Assembly: GCF_021462225.1 (NCBI RefSeq)
Contig: NC_061811.1
Location: 737,001 to 801,000 of the forward strand
Reading direction: 5' to 3'
Origin: Girardinichthys multiradiatus
Taxonomy: Eukaryota; Chordata; Actinopteri; Cyprinodontiformes; Goodeidae
Length of the DNA stretch: 64,000 nt
Shown: positions 53,947 through 64,000 of the stretch, piece by piece
How positions within the stretch are numbered: the first letter of the stretch is position 1
How the letters are laid out: each line of letters opens with the position of its first letter
The notes under the pieces: model-generated
Told to the model about the DNA's origin: nothing
The model's database searches: none
The model's input: only the letters and a program-made list of their open reading frames with translations
Translations under genes and position numbers: made by a program

Positions 53947-56900
53947 GTTTCAACATGTCAAATGAAGCTAGCTGCCACTTTCCCTCGTCCTCCTGACCAC
54001 ACCCCCACTTAACCCCTTCTGCTCATCCCCACACTTGGCCACGCCCCTCCATGTCTTTTGGCACCGCCCACTTTGGTGGCGTTTTTCTGAATGTGTTTTG
54101 GGGGCGGGGTTATGATTTAACATCAGGTTTAGTTCCACTTAACTGCTATTTTGGAGTTTGATTCATTTTTTTATTGCAGTGAAATAATAAATGCTTTAAA
54201 TGTTGCTAGGCTGGAGAGGAAATATGTTGTTTCTATAGCAGGGCAACACACCTATTTAAGTCATGATGTAAGGCAGTGCCGTCCAGAGGCACACATGAGG
54301 ACCAGAGAGGGGGAGAACATGAAGAACTGTCAGTGTTCCCCTGGAAGTTTTATTGGAGGGGTGGTTTGGACCTCCCTTTCTCCAACAGTCAAGTTAATTT
54401 TTTCAAATTTAATTTCTAAATAACGCTGGATCGCAGAGAGGAAAAAAAGCAAGCAACCATGGTGGTTTATGCCCTTGTATGGAAGCTTATATGGACCAAA
54501 ACTCTAATTTACCAAGACCAAAATCCTAGGGGAAACGGTGTACTTTCTGTTAATCAACAACTAAAGAGGTAATGACATATAACCAGCACAACAATGGGAA
54601 TCTTATTTCATGCCTTTGTTGTGATTATGAATCTGAGAATATTATTTAATATTAATATTTTAATATTTTATCTAATAATATTTGGGTCTGTTAAGGGTTG
54701 TTCTGTGAATACCAGCCCAGTAAGGCGATGGTATTAGAACAAAATAGAAAGGTGTGAGACGAGCTCTGACATTATTGAACAGCATAAACTCTGCACATAT
54801 ATGGAATAAATTCACACAATTTATTAAAATACAAGAATTTATTAACAAAAATAAGTCAACTCAAAGTCAAACATATTTCAATCAACAAACTCTTTACTTT
54901 GCTAAAACAATCCAACTAAACTACCAAGCAGAATTAAAGAATAATGAAGACTAATGGACTATGTACAATATAAACAAGTTGATTAAAGATGATTGATAAT
55001 TATGACCAAAAAGAGTGATGCAACATTACCATGAAATGTTTATGTTTGAGAACCAAGGATTATCTTGAAGAATCTGGAAATGAAGTTAAGTTAGTTTTGG
55101 AACCAACTTAGAAAATAATCAGCAAACGTTTAGACAACCATTCACAATGTAAGATCAGATAAAATATTATTTTAATAAAATGTTTTAAATAATGATCTGC
55201 TGAATAAAACCAACATTCTGGATGACTAATTCTCAACGGTGTCTAATTAGCTGCCTTTATTTATTGAAATAATATTTAAAGAAATATTATTAAGGGAATA
55301 TTTTGGAAAGAACCAAATCTTTCTGGAGAAATGGGGCTTAATGATGTTTACTTAGTTATCAAGTTTAGTAAAATAATGTTTAGGGAACTATTATTCACTA
55401 GCTTGAAAACTAAACCTTTCTGGGTAAATATTATTTAGCAGCTAGCACAACTGCTAACATTATCTGTTAGCTGTTAAGCTAACAAAGAAGCTGATAGCTT
55501 AGCAACAGAATCAAACACCTTTAAAAAATACCGTTAATAAAATGGTTAAAATGCATAAGTGCGGACGGCGCGTTATGATCAATATTCTGTTTAAAATCAC
55601 CCTTTAAATAAAGTTTGTCTTAACTTTAAAAACATACAAACAAAGAACACAACCTGAGAACGTGTGCTGCAGATAGCCTGCTAGCACCAAGATAGCTGAG
55701 TTCAACACAAACAAAACCAAACTTCATAAAATGAAAAACGTTTAGATCATTTCAATCAAAATCTTTCTATATTATTCTACCCAAACACTTAACCTCATGA
55801 ACTATGGTGAGGAACGATGTCCAAGGCGGAGAAGTTTGAAGAAACGTCCACAGTCTTAGCTTCTAACTAACCTCTGAAGCTGTGGATGAAAGACTTCTCC
55901 TTCTGTCCGCCAACCACGCTGCACGTTACCGTAACCACGGTGATGCGGTCTCTGCTGTCTTCCTTCCAGACTGGGAGACGCTCCGCTCTGCTTCGTAGAG
56001 ACCGCTTCTCTGTAGGGAACTTCTCTGGGACAGTTTGCTTCTGCAGGCCTCACAGAGAAAGTAAGCAATTCTTACACCTTAATTTCCCCGTTCATGAATG
56101 AAAATACCGGATACACAAACAGTATTTCATTCGTACTTAACTTTGCATATAATCGATGATCGTATGACATCTTTGGATCCAGTTGAAGAGTTTATGTCTG
56201 TTTGCCAGCAAAGAGACATCAGCGCGCTTGTCTCCCCATCCGGTCCCTGTTGAAGGCCGTGTGGAAAGAGAGCGGATGTAGCAACAGCTGTGCTTTTATT
56301 TGGGTAGTGGCGTCACAGGAAGTCTGCAGTTATCCCGTTTCCTGGCTGTGCCGGAAGAAGGTTGATGCAATTTATTTTGAAAAGTTCCAGAAGAGTTCGT
56401 ACCGGAGTTTAATGTTGAAATCCATGGCTGTGGGTCCCAACACTGACATCTTTTCTGAGAAAGCATAAATCTGTACTCCATAAGTAACTGTTATTAACAT
56501 AATCCTTCTAACCCTTTCAGATGGATATGAGTTTTTCTCATATGTCCTGTCTTGGCATTTCAGGCATATCCTGAAGAGAAGCTGGTAGCCTACATGTGCT
56601 GTGGCAGTATTTGCTGTTCAGAAATGAGATGAGATTAATTTAATTAAACAGCATAAATCCAGCATAAAAGTAGGCATTTCACAATAATCAAACCTTTGTT
56701 TGAACATCTTTCAACCATTTGGATTATATGTGAGGGTGGATGAGTGTATGTGTAGAAATAAGTGTGTTTGAGTTTGTCACCTAGAGTTGAACAGTTGTTA
56801 GTGATAGGACAGGTGAACCCGGCTCCAGCAGCCCCAGGGAAGCACTATGCCCCGTACAGAGGTAGGGTGTCAGCAAAGCACAGGAGGAGCATATCCCAGG

Positions 56901-57190
56901 CCAAAGAGGCGCAGGGTAAGACGCGGGGCACAGAGTCCCCCCAACCCAGCCAGAAGGCCATACTCCGCTGCGCAGGCCTTGCCTGGGACCTAGTTCCCAA
57001 ATGAAGCTGTTTGGAACAATGTCTTGTAGCCAAACCACAGTCATGATATAACGACTATAGGAGCGCCCTCTATCGATCTTACGGAGCCATTGCAAGCTGT
57101 TGTACTGCAAGCTGGTTACTGGAGCTGACAGCCTGACTAATAAACCAGCTAATATGGGATTGTTTAGTTTTTTCTATGAAGAGAAAAACT
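53947..57190. other. Intergenic DNA, no gene established
   Basis: 54,600-55,560 is very AT-rich with long A/T-run structure that resembles an old LTR or retroelement leader. 56,780-57,010 is GC-rich with ORFs in both directions but no domain. Confidence 0.4.
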
Positions 57191-57200
57191 GAATGTAGTA

Positions 57201-57960
57201 CTATGCACAATAAGTAATCAGAGGGAACACTTCCTTAAATAATTTGGTTGGGATTGGGTCTAACATACAAGTTGAAGGTTTAGATGAAGCTAATATTTCT
57301 GATAACTCAGGAAGCTCCACAGGATCAAAACAGTCCAAACACAGATCAGGTTCTGCAGCTATTTCCAATGTTGTCTCACTTGCTGAGGATGAAGTAATCA
57401 TCTTCGGGAGTATGTCAAAGATTTTATTTTTAATAGAATCAATTTTATTTAAGAAGAATCCCATAAAATCATGACTGCTAAGAGCTAAGGGAATAGATGG
57501 TTCAACAGAGCTATGACTCTGTGTAAGTTTAGCAACTGTACTAAAGAGAAACCTTGGATTATTCTTGTTCTCTTCTATTAATGATGAGAAATAAGTTCTA
57601 GCTTGGTGAAGTGTCTTTTTATACAACAGTAGACTATTTTTCCAGATTAAGTAGGAATCCTCTAGGTGTGTAGAGCGCCAATTCTCTCCAATTTTCTAAC
57701 ATTGTGCTTTAAAGTATGCAGCTCTGAATTAAACCAAGGAGCTAGCCTCCTATGAATGATTACCTTCTTTTTCAAGGGGGCTGCATTGTCTAATGCATCA
57801 CGCAATGATGAAGAAACACTATGAACAAAAGAATCAATTTGTGAAGGGGAAGAAATTAAACTGCTGCCCTCTGCTGGAGGTTTGTTGACACGGAGGAATT
57901 AAAAAATAAGATGGATTCTTTAGAAGGTCTTATATGACTAGCAGGTAAAACCTCTCCATG
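57201..57960 (-). pseudogene. L2/jockey-like LINE fragment
   Basis: The 141-codon ORF (57,201-57,626) begins YKKTLHQARTYFSSLIEENK and ends with CMLDPIPTKLFKEVFP, the region between endonuclease and RT and the first RT motif of fish LINEs. Homologous but broken sequence continues upstream to about 57,960. Cut off before the RT core. Confidence 0.8.
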
Positions 57961-58500
57961 ATACCCAGGGTGATCAGATGTCCCGGTTTGTGCTGCATTT
58001 TTCACTTCAGTCTTGATGTCCCTCAAACAGAAATAATGTCCTGCATTTGACTGGGTCCTACGTCATGACCAGCCTGCTGGGAAAATAAAACCAAAGAAGA
58101 AAAGGATTTCCTTGCATAGCTCACATCAGCAGACTATCCAGAATATAATGGAAAGTTTGTCCCATGCAGCTACAACAAACTGGACTACAGGACTGGCTGC
58201 ACCAATGAGATGCAACGTGTTGATCTGAAGAACCTTTTTAATGTGTTTAGTAACTTTTATTTTGACTGAACTAGAGGACCAGATATTTGTCACATCATGA
58301 TTAATCCAGCTAGAAGCTCACAGAGAGGATTCTTACTGTTTTCTCTCCCAGCCAGGCCATTTAACATCACCTGTAGCTCAGGTGAAGGTCCCTCTACTCT
58401 GTTCCTCATCATGACCCTGAAGATGCTCATTAGCATGAACCTCTGCATCTTGTCTTGCTGGGTGAATAAGTGATGAGCTTTAACTTATGATCAGGCCATT
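57961..58500. other. No gene seen
   Basis: Non-coding spacer between the LINE fragment and the CpG-bearing region ahead of ptp4a2. Confidence 0.45.
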
Positions 58501-59320
58501 CTGAGTCAGCATTCAGGTTTTATCGCTGCTCTGCTTCCACCTGTTCCTGTGCGCAAACAAGCACCAGACTCAGCTCTCCGGTTGGCTCCGCGGTTGCTCT
58601 GAAATAAGCCCGGTTCGAGGCGCTCGGTGTAACTTTTCGGGTAATAATCGAGGAATGCTGACGGCTCCAGACTTAACAGCCATCCTGAACTTCCCCAGGA
58701 TGGACAGAATGCCAGTCCGCCGGTACCTGTGCGCGTAGTTGTGCAGTCGCGGTGCCGACTGTGTGCGCACATAACCATTTTTGTTGTTTTAACTCTTTGC
58801 CAGCTTAGGTGAAGCAGGCAGTGATTATATGGAGCACAATAGAAACAAATCAGATAGTTTTTTAGATAAAAACATTTTGTGGCTTAGTGCATCTTTTTAA
58901 GACTTCTAAATTTCGTCTTTTAAGAGATCTGGGGCTAGTTTTAACGACGCGCCGCGTGGTGAAGTTATGAGTACAACGATGTCGTCTGACTGCGACGATG
59001 TTGGACGTTAACACGTATCTGCCATCTTTGATTGGCATGTTCTCTTGTCTTTTCTATTTTGAAGAGTGGCCTCTGTGAGTAAAAACACTCCATGTGTGTC
59101 TTTGGGACAGTCTCCTTGAACCCTTCTTGTTCTGTGCAGCAGGTTAGCTCCGAGCTAGCGGGTTGAGTCAGCCAGAACTGCAGCAGCATCATCATCAATG
59201 GTGTGTCTACATCCGAGAGCCGTCACATTCTCCTGTGTCCGCTCAATGAACTCTGATCTCCTCCGCTGTCATCACGGTGAGTGTGTGTAGCTGCGCAGCC
59301 CCGTATGCGCATGCTGCTGC
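58500..59320 (+). promoter_or_regulatory. Candidate CpG-bearing promoter region of the ptp4a2-like gene
   Basis: CpG density rises at 58,550-58,760 and 58,930-59,010 (GACGCGCCGCGTGG). PTP4A genes usually have non-coding 5' exons; the first coding exon is about 0.6-1.3 kb downstream. No TATA box. Placement is inference. Confidence 0.4.
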
Positions 59321-59915
59321 AGCTGGGGCTCACCTATGGTCTCCTGCAGGCTACACGTGTATGGCGTTTGCAAGGCTGGGAGGAGAGTTCTGCCAAGCTC
59401 AGCACCTGCTGCTTATTGTGGACAAGTGAACAGAAGGAAGAGCAGCGACGCACAATCACTGCCGCCCACACCCACTCACAGGTCAGTGACACAAGGGCAG
59501 CAGGTGGCCCTCACAGGAACATTATTCATATTAATAAAGGGTTAAAGACTGAGTTTGTGGTGTGTTCAGGTCCGTACTGCCATCCTGTTGAACACATATG
59601 AAGACGAGCTAACCCTCAGTCTGTGACCTGTCCTGGGAGGAGGGGAGGCCTTGGTTGCAGCCTGCCACTTCCCTCTCTGCTCTGGTTTCTTTCTTCTTCC
59701 TCTCTGACTCTTCAAACCTGTAGAAGATCCGATTCATTTTTCCTCTCAGTCGAGCCAAACAAGCCAACTTTATTTTATTGCCAACAACTTTTGATCCTTC
59801 ATCATTTTGTTTACAACATATTTGTAAGTCGATTTAATGTTTGTTCAGAGCAGCTGTTCATAATTTAGTGAAAAGTTCTTCTTGAAGTTGGTCCCTTCTT
59901 CACAAACACTGAACA

Positions 59916-60908
59916 ATGAACCGCCCGGCCCCGGTGGAGATCTCCTACGACTGTCTGAGGTTCCTCATCACGCACAATCCCACCGATGCACAACTGGGGA
60001 AGTTTCTGGAGGTATGGACCTGCACACGGTTGACTTTCAGCTTGTGTTGTTTTCTTCTGCAAACAGAAGTGACATGCTGTGTTTTGATGTGCAGGACCTG
60101 AAGATGTATGGAGTGAACACCCTGGTGAGAGTGTGCACTGCAACGTACGACAAAGCTCCGGTGGAACAAGAAGGAATCCAGGTTCTGGTGAGGGATGCGG
60201 AGCACCTTTCATCTCAATGGAGAGGAATTAAGTTTCCTCCACCCTGAACGGTTTCCTCTCTGCAGGATTGGCCGTTTGATGATGGCTCCGCCCCCCCGGA
60301 GCAGGTGGTTGATGATTGGCTGAACCTGCTGCAGACGAAATTCAGGGAGGAGCCCGGCTCCTGTGTGGCTGTGCACTGTGTGGCCGGACTGGGACGGTCA
60401 GTAGAACTTCTTGCAGGCTTTTCTCACTCTAGGCTCATTTAATGAACAAACTGCTGTTTCAGCAGAATTACGCCACAACACCACCACTAAATAACCCAGA
60501 ATGCTCCAGGGTCAGCAGAGTTCTTCTGAGTGTACATGAAGAGATCATCTGAACCCTTGTAGTTTGAACCTTCTCTGCTGATCATCTGCAGAAAAACACA
60601 TGAACTTAGGTCTGGTGTTAAAGCTCATGCATGCTGTGTCTCCTCAGGGCTCCTGTGTTGGTGGCCTTGGCCCTGATTGAGTGTGGCATGGAGTATGAAG
60701 ACGCAGTGCACCTCATCAGACAGTAAGAGCTCTGTTCTTGGTGATCCTGCTGACCCGTTCTTCTGAGTTCTGTTCATTTTGTCTTTGTTTCATCAGAAAG
60801 CGTCGCGGTGCTCTGAATGCCAAGCAGCTGCAGTACCTGGAGAACTACAGGCCCAAACTCTGCCTGCGCTCCAAAGATGCTAACGGACAGAGCTGCTGCG
60901 TGCAGTAG
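59916..60908 (+). CDS. ptp4a2: PTP4A2-like protein tyrosine phosphatase (PRL-2)
   Basis: Five coding exons: 59,916-60,011, 60,095-60,187, 60,266-60,396, 60,648-60,722 and 60,797-60,908; 507 bases, 168 residues, against 167 in human PTP4A2. All introns are GT-AG and frame is kept. It starts [11 protein letters not shown] without the MAR extension of PTP4A1/3. WPFDDG carries the general-acid Asp, and VHCVAGLGR is the C-x5-R phosphate loop (split by intron 3 in the Arg codon). The C-terminus CCVQ is the prenylation box that anchors the enzyme to plasma and endosomal membranes. PRL phosphatases bind CNNM magnesium transporters and promote growth. Residues ECGM and NLL favour PTP4A2 over A1 and A3; which teleost duplicate is unknown. 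Nothing is broken. Confidence 0.95.
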
Positions 60909-61724
60909 GGTCCAACAGAACTTGACGGGTCTAAGTTTATCTGTAACCTCACCTGAACAAGTAGCAGAAACCCAAACATTCTTAGCATCTTAAAGGGAAA
61001 CGCATTAAAAGCTTCTCTGCCTTGATTCATTCTGCTTCAGATGTTTGCAGCCAAATCCAGGTTCTGTTCGTGTATGCATTTAGAGGCCTCCTGGTTCTGT
61101 CCACGCTCAGTAAGCTGCATGTGACAGTAAACCGATTTAATTTGAAGACCTTCTGATTTAAAGCAGGTTGAAGACTTCCAGTTTTATTGGCAGCAGGTTA
61201 TCGAGGGAATCTGAAGCTGTTCAGTAGTTCTCTGCAGGACGACTGATCGCCTGCAGAGAACCCATCAGAACACAAGCTGAGATTAAAAGGATAAAAACCA
61301 GAATCACACCAGCATCTGTCTGCACCTTCAGCACCACCTGCTGCTCAGTGTAAACTATTATCTCTCGTCTCTGTTCCTGTAATTTATTTATTTCACAGTT
61401 TTTGTCAAACGAACGTCTAATTAAGAAAATGTTGAAGAATTAAAGTCCTACGTGCTGAAACTGTTGCCTTTGGTTTCATTTAAAACATCCTTCAGAACCA
61501 ACCTCACACTTGTTCTGGGTCGCAGAAAGCCACTGTTTTAAAGATATTTATGACCCGCAAGTTTCACAACATTCTGCTGGTATCAGAACCATCATCACAA
61601 GCAGAAAATTCTGTGAGAAAATAAAGTTCAACTACGATTGTGGAAAAACTGGAAATGGGATCCAAACTTCCTGTGAAACATATTTACAGATTCGTTTTTC
61701 CATTCTTGGTCCCAACTAAATGTT
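60909..61724 (+). other. Probable 3' UTR of the ptp4a2-like gene
   Basis: No ORF. An ATTAAA variant poly(A) signal lies near 61,438. Exact end not determined. Confidence 0.45.
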
Positions 61725-61845
61725 CATCTTCTATACCGCTTATTCCATAGCGGGTCATCGGGGGAGCTGGTGCCAGCAGTCTACGGGCGAGAGGCGGGTT
61801 CACCCTGGAAAGGGCGCCAATTCATCACAAGACAACTAAATGTTT
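61725..61845 (+). repeat. Dispersed repeat fragment
   Basis: CTTCTATACCGCTTATTCCA followed by GGGTCATCGGGGGAGCTGG and GGCGGGTTCACCCTGGAAAG is a phrase found many times in teleost genomes. Confidence 0.65.
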
Positions 61846-62379
61846 TAATTTATAAAACCAAAGTTCATATCAGAAAAAAATAACCTGAGGAAAAACTAAA
61901 GTTTCCAAACCAACCTGGCTCTGTCTGAAATAGTAATTACCTCCCTTGTTAAATCATGAATTAACTTTGGTAACACTGAGGCCAAATCTCTAGAACCTCG
62001 AAATCACTTCAGTAGAACCCGTCTCCACACCTGAAATGTTGACCCACCAGGCTCTGATCTAAAGAAATTCAGGAAGAAAGTCACTGACTTCTATCAGTGT
62101 GAAAGGTTATCAATCCATTCTAATGCTTTTGTGACTCCTGAGAACCTGAGGGAGAACCATTATCCACACGTGGAGAAAACATGGAACATTGGAGAACCTT
62201 CCTGGGAGAGGCTACCAGAATTAATCCCAAGAGTTCAAACAACTCATCCAAGAGGTCATAGAAGAGCCCAGAACAACATCTAAAGCTCAGCAGGTGGTTC
62301 CTGCAGGAAAACCCTCCAGTGTGTCTGAAATAAATCAATTCAGCAAAGCAGAGTGGGTCAGAATGTCCACAGTGATGTT

Positions 62380-62660
62380 GAAGACTCAGTACCAGTTATC
62401 AGGAACACTTGATGGCAGCTACTGCTGCTGCCAAGGGAGGAACAACCAATTATTAGGTTTAGGGGGTGATTACTTTTTCACACAGGGCCAGGCTGGTCTG
62501 GTAGATTTTTATCCTTAATCATTTTAAAACTGCATTTTGTAATTTGGTTATCTTTGTCTGATAACTTTATTTGATGATCTGAAACACGTAAGTGCGACAG
62601 GAAAGGAAAAGCAACAGAACTCTGTAAGGGTGTAAATACTTTTTTATTATCACCCTGATG
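62380..62660 (+). repeat. Dispersed DNA-transposon-like repeat fragment
   Basis: Contains GGGGGTGATTACTTTTTCAC and GGGTGTAAATACTTTTTTAT at the two sides of an AT-rich core with ACTGCATTTTGTAATTTGG, the pattern of the end of an abundant fish DNA transposon. No ORF. Confidence 0.5.
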
Positions 62661-63179
62661 GAAGTTTAGAGTTGGTGGTTGATCTGATCTGAATGGGTTT
62701 ATGGTCTCTGCAGCAGGTTGAACTGATGGGTCCTGGACTCCATGAACTCTGTGTGGGTTTGCTGCACAGAGCGACTGGTGCCTCTGGCTGTGGAGATGCT
62801 GGGCTGCTGCTGGAGCAACACAGTGTTCTGCTTGTTGGTTGGGTTCTATCGACTGACCCAAAAACAACAGAAAGCTAACCTTGAATAAACCAGCAACACA
62901 TTATTGGCTGGGCTGCATGATGCCACATTATTATTTAAAACAAAGGGTGTGGTTGGTTCTAATGAACAGCAGCTATTAGCTGTCTGCAGAGTTCAGGGAC
63001 CACATGCTGGAGAACACCAGAGGGCGACACTGTCCTGCTCCATGCAGCAGTCAAAGAGAAGGTGGGACAGTCAATTCTTTCTTGACTGAGCTAAAAACGA
63101 GAAGATCAGGGAGAGCAGCAGCTCTGTGACTATCTGGTAAATTTCTAGCAGACCAACATCATCAGTCCTCATTAGATAT

Positions 63180-63760
63180 GGTCCAATTAGTTTTCTGCTG
63201 AAGGCCCTTTGTGTGACCTGGAAACTCCTTTTGACTGAACAATTGTTTTAACCTTACCTTTAGAAATGCTTCCAGCAATAATTCCTGATGTTTTTTGGTT
63301 CTCTTGATGTTACTCTGCTTACTGTGACCCTCATCTTCTTCTTGACAGAAGATGACAATCAGGGTGCAGACCTTGATTTCCAAATGAAATGCAAACTTTA
63401 TTTTGATCTGAAAAGAGGACTTTGGACCACTGAGCAACAATCCAGTTCTTTTCCTCCTTAGCCAAGGTAAGGTGGTTCTGATGTTGTCTCTGAGTCACAA
63501 TGAATGCGACATCTGAGTCCATCTTCTAGATACGTCTGTGAGTGATGGACTCTGAAACTATGACTCCAGCTGCAGTACACACCATGTGAATCCCATTCAA
63601 CCGCTTGATTGGGCTTTGCTTCACAGTCCTCTCAAAGTTACAGTTATACTTGTTAGTTGAAGACCTTTCTCTGCCACACTTTTCCCTTCCACTCAACTTT
63701 CCATTCATTTGCTTGGAGACAGCACTCTGAGTGCTATGTGACTCTTCACTCTATGACTCT
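63180..63760 (-). pseudogene. Old Tc1 transposase relic
   Basis: Minus-strand scraps: KLSGREKCGRERSS (DNA-binding hook), then [19 protein letters not shown] and SFGNQG, homologous to the Tc1 transposase at 44,121 (there LFSDESK) but with stops and shifts. The first catalytic Asp stays but the following Glu is Gln. Much older than the two full copies. Confidence 0.8.
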
Positions 63761-64000
63761 TGTGTATATATGTACTTTTTAAAGATATTTTTATTTACAA
63801 TTATTATTTTAAAAAATCCTCACTAGGAGCAAAATGTATCAGAGTCAAATTCCTTGTTTGTGTGCACAAACTTGGTAATAAATAAAGCTGATTCTGGTTG
63901 TGATGAACAGCAGTGTTTTTATGCTTTACCCTCCATATAGAGAGCGTCAGTGATCTTCTCCATGACTGTAGACCTCAACATGAACATTTCTATATTAAAT

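Noticed and set aside
59281..59601. ORFs upstream of ptp4a2 as extra coding exons
   Set aside because: The known PTP4A2 start MNRPAPVE is at 59,916; upstream ORFs lack conserved sequence and are more likely leader.
59865..60212. Minus-strand ORFs over ptp4a2
   Set aside because: Antisense of the phosphatase exons and introns.

Overview
The window is nuclear DNA of a teleost fish. Two spliced vertebrate genes are recognisable: a beta-type connexin on the minus strand and a PTP4A2-like phosphatase on the plus strand. Around them is dense mobile DNA of fish type: Maverick/Polinton (adintovirus-like) elements, Tc1/mariner transposons, non-LTR retrotransposons, an endogenous retrovirus and MITEs. 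No bacterial-style operons, CRISPR arrays or tRNA genes were seen.

Bases 1-18,000 are Maverick DNA. Bases 1-9932 form a near-perfect inverted repeat with arms of at least 4.9 kb, about 1% apart in protein sequence, around an 82-base centre. Each arm carries protein-primed DNA polymerase B (frameshifted), the packaging ATPase and two small genes. Just upstream of the right-arm polymerase, on the same strand, seven short exons (10,568-12,063) join into one open frame with every intron in phase 1; this is the least explained gene-like object here. A third, older and more decayed Maverick copy (13,087-15,840, plus strand) repeats polymerase-ATPase-small genes. It converges on an intact adenain-like protease and a capsid-like gene (minus strand, 16,189-17,837) across a palindromic, two-way poly(A) signal. 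No integrase or terminal repeats were found.

Bases 21,031-40,720 hold the connexin gene: three coding exons whose splices keep frame (271 codons). Its first intron is 18.8 kb and contains a dead Tc1 element, a degraded retrovirus with an env transmembrane remnant and one LTR, and a LINE insertion (32,482-37,583) bounded by a 14-base target duplication and interrupted near its 3' end by about 1.8 kb that includes a MITE.

Bases 41,000-59,000 are mostly repeats: a Tc1-like element of DD36E spacing, an intact DD34E Tc1 element, a TTAA-flanked MITE, several LINE relics, and an unexplained 1.5-kb minus-strand unit with small ORFs and its own poly(A) signal (52,431-53,946). Bases 59,916-60,908 encode the complete ptp4a2-like gene in five exons; the rest of the window holds repeat fragments, including an old Tc1 relic.
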